Origin: Sitta carolinensis
Lineage: Eukaryota; Chordata; Aves; Passeriformes; Sittidae
NCBI GenBank assembly: GCA_032173965.1
Contig: CM063309.1
Span: 2,055,564 to 2,119,563 of the forward strand
Length of the DNA stretch: 64,000 nt
Direction: 5' to 3'
Below the pieces are notes generated by a model. The model made no database searches. It was given only the letters and a program-made list of their open reading frames with translations, and was not told where the DNA came from. Positions 43,500 to 53,288 of the stretch are shown piece after piece. A program made the position numbers and the translations under genes. Numbering within the stretch: the first letter of the stretch is position 1; every line of letters starts with the position of its first letter.

Positions 43500-43810
43500 G
43501 GCCGCCTTTGTTCTCCCGCCGCATTCCTGCCTTTTGCCATTATCATTTTGGTTAAACAGCGCGTTGTGTACCATATGGATCGCGTTAACAATTGCTTATC
43601 TGCAGCCGCTCTTTTCCCCTCCCTCCTTCCCTTTCCCAGCCCCTTTTTTCCCCTCCCGAGGGCTGGGCCGGGGTTTCAGCAGCAGCTCTTGGGGCTGGAA
43701 CCCAAACCGGCCAAAGTTCTTCAATTCCCAGGGAATAAACGCTGAGGAATCTCCAAAAGTGCTTTTCCCTGGATGCTGCGGGATGTGGAATCTGGTTTTT
43801 TGAAGAGCCC
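43500..43810. promoter_or_regulatory. Candidate regulatory island between two related arrays
   Basis: Positions 43,531-43,615 include 'ccattatcattttgg', CATATG, GTTAAC and 'gcttatctgcagc' in compact, non-repetitive sequence. No coding evidence. Function is inferred only from composition. Confidence 0.35.
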
Positions 43811-44110
43811 AGTGTTAGAGAATAGGAAAGGAGTGACACTTAGTTAAGTGTCAGAGTAAAAAGAAGCGCGTTTATTTTTTTATTTTATTTTATTTTATTT
43901 TATTTTATTTTATTTTATTTTATTTTATTTTATTTTATTTTATTTTATTTTTTATTTCGATTTATATGGATTCTGGACAGTGACCAGGAATTGCAGAATG
44001 ATTTCCCACTCCACTGGTCAAACTAGAAATCCACCCAATTTTTATTTTTTTTTTTTTTCCTCGGAGAGGAAAATAATGACTTGCTTATGTCATTAAAAAA
44101 AAAAAAAAAT
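43811..44110. mobile_element. LTR-like repeat fragment, minus orientation, with (TTTTA)n
   Basis: Shares 'actccactggtcaaact' and 'gaggaaaataat' with the block at 51,870-52,180. Read on the minus strand it has AATAAA followed by a short U5-like segment. (TTTTA)n lies at 43,876-43,950. Assignment to a retroviral LTR is tentative. Confidence 0.4.
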
Positions 44111-44289
44111 CCATGAGAAACTGCACTACAAAAATTCAAACATCAAAAAGAAAATCAGAGGAAAAAGGGATGAGCTCCCACCTGCTGCAATTCCCTCCTT
44201 TGCTTCATTTTGGAGCTGGGATCTGATCCTGCTGCTGCTTGGCCTCGGCTCACCCAGCCTGGGGCTGGGATTTTCCCAAACCTCTGCTC

Positions 44290-45690
44290 CAGCCTGCTGG
44301 GAATTCCTGGAGCAGGGAAGGGGTTTGTGTTCCCAGCTGGAAATTCCTGCAGCAGGGAAGGGTTTTGTGTTCCCAGCTCCAAATTCCTGCAGCAGGGAAA
44401 GGATTTGTGCTCCCAGCTCCAAATTCCTGCAGCAGGGAAGGGATTTGTGCTCCCAGCTCTTCCAGCTCTAAATTCCTGCAGCAGGGAAGGATTTTGTGTT
44501 CCCAGCTCTAAATTCCTGGAGCAGGGAAGGGTTCTGTACTCTCAGCTGGGAATTCCTGGAGCATAAAAGGATTCTGTGCTCTCCAACACTTCCAGCTCCA
44601 AATTCCTGGGCAGGGAAGGGTTCTGTGTTCACAGCTCCAAATTCCTGGAGCAGGGCAGGGATTTGTGCTTTCCCCACTCACAATTCCTGCAGCAGGGAAG
44701 GGTTCTGTGCTCCCAGCTGGAAATTCCTGCAGCAGGGAAGGATTTTGTGTTCCCAGCTCCAAATTCCAGGGGCAGGGATCAGTTCTGTGTTCTCCCCACT
44801 CACAATTCCTGGAACAGGGAAGGGATTTGTACTCTCAACTCTTCCAGCTCCAAATTCCTGGAGCAGGGAAGGGGTTTGTGCTCTTAGCTGGACATTCCGG
44901 GAGTGGGGAAGGGTTCTGTGCTCTCAGCTCCAAATTCCTGGAGCAGGGAAGGGGTTTGTGCTTTCCCCACTCACAATTCGTGCAGCAGGGAAGGGTTCTG
45001 TGTTCCCAGCTCCAAATTCCTGGAGCAGGGAAAGGTTCTGTACTCTCAGCCGGGAATTCCTGGAGCAGGGAAGGATTCTGTACTCACCAGCTCTTCCAGC
45101 TCCAAATTCCTGCAGCAGGGAAGGGGTTTGTGCTCTTAGCTGGAAATTCCTGGAGCAGGGAAGGGGTTTGTGCTCTTAGCTGGAAGTTCCTGGAGCAGGG
45201 AAGGGGTTTGTGCTCTTAGCTGGAAATTCCTGGAGCAGGGAAGGGGTTTGTGCTCTTAGCTGGAAATTCCTGGAGCAGGGAAGGGGTTTGTGCTCTTAGC
45301 TGGACATTCCTGGAGCAGGGAAGGGGTTTGTGCTCTTAGCTGGAAATTCCTGGAGCAGGGAAGGGGTTTGTGCTTTTAGCTGGACATTCCTGGAGTGGGG
45401 AAGGGTTCTGTGTTCCCAGCTCTGAATTCCTGGAGCAGGGAAGGGCTCTGTACTCTCAGCTGGGAATTCCTGGAGCATAAAAGGATTCTGTGCTCTCCAA
45501 CACTTCCAGCTCCAAATTCCTGCAGCAGGGAAGGGATTTGTGCTCTCAGCTCTTCCAGCTCCAAATTCCTGCAGCAGGGAAGGGTTTTGTGTTCCGAGCT
45601 CCAAATTCCAGGGGCAGGGAAGGGCTCTGTGTTCTCCCCACTCACAATTCCTGGAGCAGGGAAGGGTTTTGTGCTCTCTGCTGGAAATTA
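44290..45690. repeat. 1.4-kb minisatellite, second array of the 39-bp family
   Basis: Same unit as 40,885-43,498 ('aaattcctgcagcagggaag', 'gttttgtgttcccagct'); a 42-bp subtype 'tgctcttagctgg' repeats seven or eight times at 45,120-45,400. Confidence 0.97.
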
Positions 45691-45694
45691 TAAT

Positions 45695-45860
45695 AGTAAT
45701 AGCTTTATTATTATTTTATTAGAAAATAAAGTATTATTATATTAGAAAATAAAAAAAGGTATCATTATTATTATTATTACTATTATTATTATTACTATTA
45801 TTACTATTACTATTATTTTAAAATTATTATTATTATTGCTATTTTATTAGAAAATAAAAC
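45695..45860. repeat. (ATT)n microsatellite
   Basis: Imperfect (ATT)n and (ATTACT)n. Confidence 0.9.
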
Positions 45861-46080
45861 CAAGAGTTCTCGAAAATGACAAGCACCTTGCTCCAAAAAA
45901 AAAATAAATTTAAAGCCATGAAAGAGCTGGCTGGACAGTAATAATAACTTAGCAATAATGTCTATTAATGAAGGGAGTAAATTGATGTTTTATAATCAAT
46001 ATATCAATAATAACTATCTGAAGGAGTCAAATAAAATCTCCTCCCACTGGGATTCTGAGTGGTTTTCCCTTTAGAGATAA
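45861..46080. other. AT-rich stretch, no gene seen
   Basis: No coding structure is visible. Confidence 0.35.
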
Positions 46081-46084
46081 AAAA

Positions 46085-47135
46085 AAACAGAGTGGGAAAA
46101 ATGAAGGGAATAAAAAATAATTAAAAAAAAATTATTTAGTGAAGGGTTGTCAATTTTTTAATTAGAAATTTGTTAGATTTAATAATTTAATTTAAATAAT
46201 TTAATTGAATTTAATTATTTGGATTAAAATTAAAATTTATTTTTATTGTTATATTGTATATGTTTATATTTTGATAGTATCGATAGATATTTATAAATTA
46301 TTTATATTATATATTATATTATAAATAATTATATATAAATAAATATTATATATGTATATACTAGAAATACATAATATTTATTTATATAATATAAATATAA
46401 ATATTTATATATTTATTTTCATATATAAATATTATATATTTATATACTAGAAATGTATACTATTTATTTATATAATATAAATATAAATATAAATATTTAA
46501 ATATTTATTTTAATGTATATAAATAAATATTTACTTATATAATGTAAATATATAATATTTATTTATATAATAAAATATAAATATTTATATATTTATTTTC
46601 ATATATAAATAAATATTATATATTTATATTATACAAATATATAATATTTATATGCTAGAAATATAAATATTTATATATTTATTTTAATGTATATAAATAA
46701 ATATTATATATTTATATACTAGAAATATATATTTATTTATATACTAGAAATATATATTTATTTATATAATTAAATATAAATATAATATAAATATAAAATA
46801 AATATAAATAATAAATAAATATAAATATAAATATAAATATAAATATAAATATAAATATAAATATAAATATAAATATAAATATAAATATAAATATAAATAT
46901 AAATATAAATATAAATAATATTTATTTTCAGGTGCATTTCAGGCAGATAAATCCACACAAGGGTTTCACAATGAGTGATGGGGATTTTACATTTTTATAA
47001 TTTTGGTCATTTTGCATATTGGGGGGGTTAAATTCTAATTATCCTTTAATTTAACAATGAAATGAAGTTATTTCCCCCGAGTTTGCTCCCCCTAAGTCAC
47101 TTTTATTTGCATTCCTGGGGCACTGAGGAGCTGCA
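46085..47135. mobile_element. Interspersed repeat family, copy C, with internal AT expansion
   Basis: The left piece 'aatgaagggaataaaaaata' and the right piece 'catttcaggcagataaatcc' through 'ctggggcactgagg' match copies A and B. Between them lies about 780 bp of AT-rich sequence, including a pure (ATATAA)n run at 46,786-46,915. Confidence 0.6.
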
Positions 47136-48105
47136 GAGGAATTGTGGAGTCTGAGCCAAAAGATTGTGGAGTCTCACCCAAAAAATTGTGGAGTCTGATC
47201 CAAAAAATTGTGGAGTCTGACCCAAAACCTCCTTGTTTCTGACCCAAAAACTTGTGGTGTCTCACCCAAAAAATTGTGATATCTGAACCAAAAAATTGTG
47301 ATGTTTGACCCAAAAAATCATTGTGTCTCACCCAAAAAATTGTTGAGTCTGACCCAAAAAATTGTGGTGTTTGACCCAAAAAATTGTGATATCAGAACCA
47401 AAAAATTGTGGTGTTTGACCCAAAAAATTGTGGTTTCTGACCCAAAAAATTTTTGAGTCTGACCCAAAAATTGTGATGTCTCACCCAAAAAAATTGTGGT
47501 GTATGATCCAAAAAATTGTGGTGCCTGACCCAAAAACTCCTTGTTTCTGACCCAAAAACTTGTGATGTCTCACCCAAAAAATTGTGGTCTATGATCCAAA
47601 AAATTGTGATGTCTGACCTAAAAAATTTTTGAGTCTGACCCAAAAAATTGTGATGTCTCACCCAAAAAATTGTGGAGTCTAACCCAAAAACTCTTTGTTT
47701 CTGACCCAAAAACTTGTGGTGTCTCACACACAAAATTGTGGTTTCTGAACAAAAAAATTGTGGTGTTTGACCCAAAAAATCATTGTGTCTCACCCAAAAA
47801 ATTGAGGTGTCTGACCCAAAAAATTGTGGTTTCTGACCCAAAACCTCCTTGTTTCTGACCCAAAAACTTGTGGTGTCTCACCCAAAAAATTGTGATGCCT
47901 GACCCAAAAAATTGTGGTGCCTGACCCAAAAAATTGTGATGCCTGACCCAAAAAATTGTGATGTCTGACCCAAAAAATTGTGATGTCTCACCCAAAAAAA
48001 TTGTGGTGCCTGACCCAAAAAATTGTGATGTCTGACCCAAAAAATTTTTGAGTCTGACCCAAAAAATTGTGATGTCTCACCCAAAAAACTTGTGGTGCCT
48101 GACCC
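47135..48105. repeat. Minisatellite 'attgtggtgtctgacccaaa' derived from copy C
   Basis: About forty copies of 23-24 bp continue directly from the end of copy C, where copy A has only one such unit. Confidence 0.93.
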
Positions 48106-48520
48106 GAACGTGCAAACAGCCCCGTGCTGTATTTTGCATTTCCACCCCAAAGAACCTCAAGCTTCCCAACACATTAAACCCCCAAAATCCCAAATTTCCC
48201 CCAGAGAGCAGCAGGAATTTTATTTTATTTATTTTTTTTCCCGGAATGCGGAGTCAGCTCAGGGATTTTTTTTTTTCCCCCCTCTCGCCTGGGGATAATG
48301 AGGGGGGATAATTGATGGGCGAAGCGCTAATGAGCGCAGAAATGTGTAATTAAAGGGCAGGGGTGAGCGGGCCACGCGCGGGGGCCGCTGGAAAGCCGGG
48401 ATGCGGGAATATCCCGGGAATTCCGGAGCTTCTCCTCCCGCCCCGCCCTTGGCTGCCGGGGCCGGTTGGAAAGGTGCAGAGCTGATTGCGGGATTTGGGT
48501 TAAATTGGGTTAAATTCGCT
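48106..48520. promoter_or_regulatory. Candidate regulatory island rich in TAAT cores
   Basis: Positions 48,290-48,355 hold GATAATGAG, GATAATTGAT, GCTAATGAGC and GTAATTAAAG in 65 bp, surrounded by complex GC-rich sequence. No gene is seen. Confidence 0.4.
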
Positions 48521-48529
48521 CCTCGGGGG

Positions 48530-48995
48530 TATTCCTGCCAGGAATCCATCAGAATTCCAAATCATCCTGCTAGGAATCCATCAGAATTCCAAATCCTCCT
48601 GCCAGGAATCCATCAGAATTCCAAATCCTCCTGCCAGGAATCCATCAGAATTCCAAATCCTCCTGCCAGGAATCCATCAGAATTCATAATCCTCCTGCCA
48701 GGAATCCATCAGAATTCCATAATCGTCCTGCCAGGAATCCACCAAGAATTCCAAATCATCCTGCTAGGAATCCATCAGAATTCCAAATCCTCCTGCCAGG
48801 AATCCATCAGAATTCCAAATCCTCCTGCCAGGAATCCATCAGAATTCCAAATCGTCCTGCTAGGAATCCATCAGAATTCCAATCTCCCGCCAGAATCCAT
48901 CAGAATTCCAAATCCTCCCTGCCCAAACAGGAATCCACAAGAATTCCAAATCCTCCTGCCTCCAAACCAGGAATCCACCAAAATCCCAAAGTGTT
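48530..48995. repeat. 33-bp minisatellite 'ccaggaatccatcagaattc'
   Basis: About fourteen copies with 'caaatcctcctg'. Confidence 0.96.
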
Positions 48996-49210
48996 GGACT
49001 CTGGGAGTCCCAGGCTGTGCCACTCGTGGGGACGATGGCTCTGAGTCCTGGGGCTCATCCCAATCCCGGTGAGCCGATCCCAGGCAGGATTTTGTGTCCA
49101 GGTTTGGATTTTGGCAACCCAAGGTGTCTCCCCCGCTCTGCTTCCACCCTGTTACTCTTCCATATTTTGTGTTTTATTGGGGCAGCAGCTTTGTGGGGGC
49201 TCTGGGTGAC
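48996..49210. other. Non-repetitive stretch, no gene seen
   Basis: Nothing coding is supported. Confidence 0.35.
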
Positions 49211-49211
49211 C

Positions 49212-49965
49212 ATGGAACTGCGCCTGGGCATGGAGAGCTGGATGGGCATGGAGAGCTGGATGGGCATGGAGAGCTGGATGGGCATGGAGAGCTGGATGGG
49301 CATGGAGAGCTGGATGGCAATGGAGAGCTGGATGGCCATGGAAATGTGGGGCACCAGGGAGCATCTGGATGACCATGGACCTGGATGAGCATGAGAGCTG
49401 GATGAGCATGGAATTGTGGGGCACCATGGAGACTGGATGACCATGGCTCTGGAGCATGGAGAGCTGGATGGGCATGGAGAGCTGGATGGCATGGAATGTG
49501 GGTGGCACATGGAGCTCGTATGGCCATGGAGCTTGGATGCCATGGAAACTGTGGGGCCCATGGAATCTGGGATGGCCATGGAGCTCTGGATGAGCATGGA
49601 ACGGGGATGAGCATGGATGTGGGGCACCATGGAGATCTGGATGACCATGGAATGTGGGGACCATGAAGCTGGATGGCCATGGAACATGTGCATGACTTGA
49701 GGGAACTGGATGACCATGGAGCTGGGGATGGCCATGGAGCTGGGGATGGCCATGGAACTGGTGATGGCCATGGAACTGGGAATGGCCATGGAGCTGGGGA
49801 TGGCCATGGAACTGGGAATGGCCATGGAGCTGGGGATGGCCATGGAGCTGGGATGGCCATGGAACTGGGGATGGACCATGGAACTGGGGATGGCCATGAA
49901 CTGGAATGGCCATGAGCTGGGATGACAATAGAGCACTGGATGATTTGAGAGGCTCTGGGCGACCG
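49212..49965. repeat. Minisatellite 'gatggccatggagctgggg'
   Basis: Units of 18-24 bp, many with 'gagctggatgggcatgga'. Confidence 0.95.
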
Positions 49966-50922
49966 TAGACCTGTGGATGCCCACAGAGCTCTGGATGCCC
50001 ACGGAGCTGTGGATGCTCAGGGAGCTGTGGATTCCCATGGAGCTGTGGATGCCCACGGAGCTGTGGATGCTCAGGGAGCTGTGGATGCCCATGGAGCTGT
50101 GGATGCCCACGGAGCTGTGGATGCCCATGGAGCTGTGGATGCCCACGGAGCTCTGGATGCCCACGGAGCTGTGGATGCCCATGGAGCTTTGGATGCCCAC
50201 AGAGCTGTGGATGCCCATGGAGCTGTGGATGCCCACGGAGCTGTGGATGCCCATGGAGCTGTGGATGCCCACGGAGCTGTGGATGCCCATGGAGCTGTGG
50301 ATGCTCAGGGAGCTGTGGATGCCCATGGAGCTTTGGATGCCCACGGAGCTGTGGATGCCCATGGAGCTGTGGATGCCCAGGAGCTTGGATGCCCATGGAG
50401 CTTGGATGCCCATGGAGCTTGGCATGCCCAGAGCTGTGGCATGCCCACGGAGCTGTGGATGCCCACGGAGCTCTGGTGCCCATGAGCTCTGGATGCCCAC
50501 GGAGCTCTGGATGCCCAGGAGCTCTGGCTGCCCACGGAGCTTGGATGCCCACGGAGCTCTGGCTGCCCAGGAGCTCTGGCTGCCCATGGAGCTTGGTGCC
50601 CATGGAGCTGTGGATGCCCATGGAGCTGTGGATGCCCATGGAGCTGTGGATGCCCACGGAGCTCTGGCTGCCCATGGAGCTGTGGATGCCCATGGAGCTC
50701 TGGATGCCCACGGAGCTGTGGATGCCCACAGAGCTGTGGATGCCCACGGAGCTGTGGATGCCCACGGAGCTGTGGATGCCCATGGAGCTGTGGATGCCCA
50801 CGGAGCTCTGGATGCCCACAGAGCTGTGGATGCCCATGGAGCTGTGGATGCCCATGGAGCTGTGGATGCCCACAGAGCTCTGGATGCCCACAGAGCTGTG
50901 GATGCCCACGGAGCTGTGTCCT
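49966..50922. repeat. 18-bp minisatellite 'gagctgtggatgcccatg'
   Basis: About fifty copies, very regular; period divisible by three, so several frames stay open. Confidence 0.97.
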
Positions 50923-50924
50923 GG

Positions 50925-51720
50925 CAGCTCAGCCTGGCACCAAGGACAGACTCTCCCTGGCCACGCTCCAAGGCTGCCCAAAGGGATGAGCCCCCCTGGA
51001 CCACTCCCCCCGGAGCCAGCCCCTCCTCAGGGCTCAGGCACCTCGGGCTGCCTCTCAGCCCAGCTTTAGCTCATCCCCAGCCTGGATGTGTTTGCTCTTT
51101 TCCCCTCCAAACCCACGGAGCCCCTCTGGATCCCCCCAGGGACGCGGGGCCAGCTCAACCATCTGCAGACTCATTCCCGTGGGATTTTTTTTTCCCGGAA
51201 TTTTTTATGCGTGGGGGCCGGGACACGGCCGTGAGAACCTTTTACACACCCGTGTGCGTGCGTGCAAACCTGCTGGGGCCGAGCTGCCCCTGCTCCCCCA
51301 AACCCCCGGGGCTCTGCTGCATCCCAGGAGCTTTTCCCAGGGGGAAAAGCAGCAGCGCTGAGCCGTTGGACACCCTCAGCGGCCAAAAAAACCCAAAAAA
51401 ACCCCCCCAAACCGAACAAAAGCCCAGTTCAGACTCGCTGCTGAATAGATTAACAAGATTTCCATAATTAGGGCGGGCGGGAACAATGGGATTCTCCCTG
51501 CCCAGCCCCCCCGGCCGCCTTTGTCTTGTGCTGGGGATAATGGGCAGCAGCCAGGGTGGGAACCGGCCCGGCCATTTGGTCACTGGACAGTAATTTTCTC
51601 ACACTGCCAAGGGATGCATTGAAACATCTGTGCCGCTCCGCCACTCGCTCCCATCCCATTTCAACCCTGACAGCCCCTCCCTGCCCTCCCCCTCTGGGTT
51701 TTCCAGCTTTTTCAGGGATT
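50925..51720. promoter_or_regulatory. Complex island, candidate enhancer at 51,420-51,660
   Basis: No gene is visible. The 51,420-51,660 block contains TAATTAG, ACAATGG, CCTTTGTC, GATAATGGG, CAGTAATTTTC and CATTTGG strings in high-complexity sequence. A regulatory role is inferred. Confidence 0.4.
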
Positions 51721-51728
51721 TGGAGGGT

Positions 51729-51734
<6 letters not shown>

Positions 51735-51762
<28 letters not shown>
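51735..51762. repeat. Poly(T) tract
   Basis: A run of T about 27 bases long. Confidence 0.9.
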
Positions 51763-51859
51763 CCACCTAAAATTGTCGGGTTTTTCGGGGCTGCCCTGCT
51801 GTGGGATCGGGGTTTGGGAAGGGAGGGATTGCAGCATGGAGCAGTCACTGTTTCAGATA

Positions 51860-52195
51860 ACACACAGCACTGTGATTAGAAGGTTAAAAAATGACTTTTT
51901 ATTAGGGGTGACTTTCCCTTACATATAAATTTTTACAGACCAAAGTGGTTAAAACTGAGTTTTTATTAGGGATGAGTTTCCCTTATATACAATTTTTACA
52001 GATCAAAGTGATTGGTGAAACAAAAGCAAACCTCTCCACTCCCACTGGTCAAACCAGAACCTCCTATGAGCAGGAATGAATAATATAAATATTATTAAAA
52101 AAAAAAATAAAAATTATCATGTTCATCACGCTTCCCTGGGAAAGAAAATAAAAAAAAAAATCAAAATATCAGGCCTGAAAGCAAACTACAGACCA
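51860..52195. mobile_element. LTR-like repeat fragment, second copy
   Basis: A tandem pair 'tttttattaggg(g/a)tga' with 'ttcccttayat' is followed by 'actcccactggtcaaacc', shared with 43,811-44,110. It contains no coding sequence. Confidence 0.4.
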
Positions 52196-52550
52196 CCCTC
52201 TCCTGGGCTTTTGGAGAAGTGATTCCATCACTCTGGATGCGTTTTTTAATCCGCTCTGAGCAGTGGGGTTCGTGGTTCATCCCTGTCCTCCAAAGCTGGG
52301 AATAACGCTGGGATTTGCTGGTGGTGCTGGTGGCCAGGAGTGGCCCCAAAATCCCTGAGTGTTTGCAGTTTGGAATTTTCGGGGTACGGCACTCTGCACC
52401 GGCTGAGCAAGGGTGGAAACTCGTGGGGGTTTAATTACTTTAGAAAATTAAAATATTAATGGAAATGCCACATTGGGAATCAGCCAAACGCCCCCCCCCC
52501 CCGGGCACGGGCAGCTCCGGGAGGATCCCCCTGAGATTTTGGGGGGTCAG
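52196..52550. other. Non-repetitive stretch, no gene seen
   Basis: Probably intronic to FIGNL2. A poly(C) run lies at about 52,491-52,502. Confidence 0.35.
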
Positions 52551-52554
52551 GAGG

Positions 52555-53190
52555 GGCTGTGCTGGGGGGAACAGGGAGCAGGGGCGGGGGGCAAGGGGGG
52601 ATATTTTGGGGGGACAGAGGGGTCATTTTGGGGGGACAACGGGGCTTTTTATGGGGGGGGACAGAGGGGCTATTTTGGGGGGTCAGAGAGGGGCCGTTTT
52701 GGGGGGACAGAGAGGAGCCATTTTGGGGTGATAGAGGGATGATTTTGGGGGTAACAGACGGATGATTTTGGGGAGTCAAGGGGAGCTATTTTGGGGGTTA
52801 CAGAGGGGCCATTTTGGAGGGGCAACGGGGCTTTTTTGGGCGTCACAGAGAAGCTATTTTGGGGGTGACAGGGGGTCATTTTGGGGGGGGAACAGGGCTT
52901 TTTTTGGGCCGACAGAGGGGCTATTTTGGGGTGGGCCCAGAGGGGTTATTTTGGGGGACAGAGGCGCTATTTTGGGGCGGTCCCAGAGGGGTTATTTTGA
53001 GGGTGACAGAGGGCAATTTTGGGGGTTACAGAGGCGCTATTTTGGGGGCGACAGAGGCGCTATTTTGGGGGTCCCAGAGGGGTCATTTTGGGGGTGACAG
53101 AGGGGCAATTTTGGGGGTCCCAGAGGGGTCATTTTGGGGGTCCCAGAGGGGTCATTTTGGGGGTCCCAGAGGGGTCATTTTGGGGGGACT
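52555..53190. repeat. G-rich minisatellite 'gacagaggggctattttggg'
   Basis: Units of about 25-30 bp with G runs of 4-8, ending about 85 bp before the FIGNL2 acceptor. Confidence 0.96.
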
Positions 53191-53288
53191 TCGCCTGTCA
53201 ATGCCAGCTCCCACCCTCCGAGTCGCCCCGCAGTTCCTCTCCGGCCGCTCTCACCTGTGCTCCCCGCCCCTGCCCAGGTCTGTCGAAG

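Noticed and set aside
42140..43500. Gly/Pro/Ala-rich collagen-like or elastin-like protein
   Set aside because: The peptides mirror the 39-bp minisatellite on either strand, with no signal peptide or exon structure.
49055..51004. Ser/His-rich and Ala/Pro/Trp-rich minus-strand frames of about 600 codons
   Set aside because: They come from the 18-bp arrays, whose period is a multiple of three.
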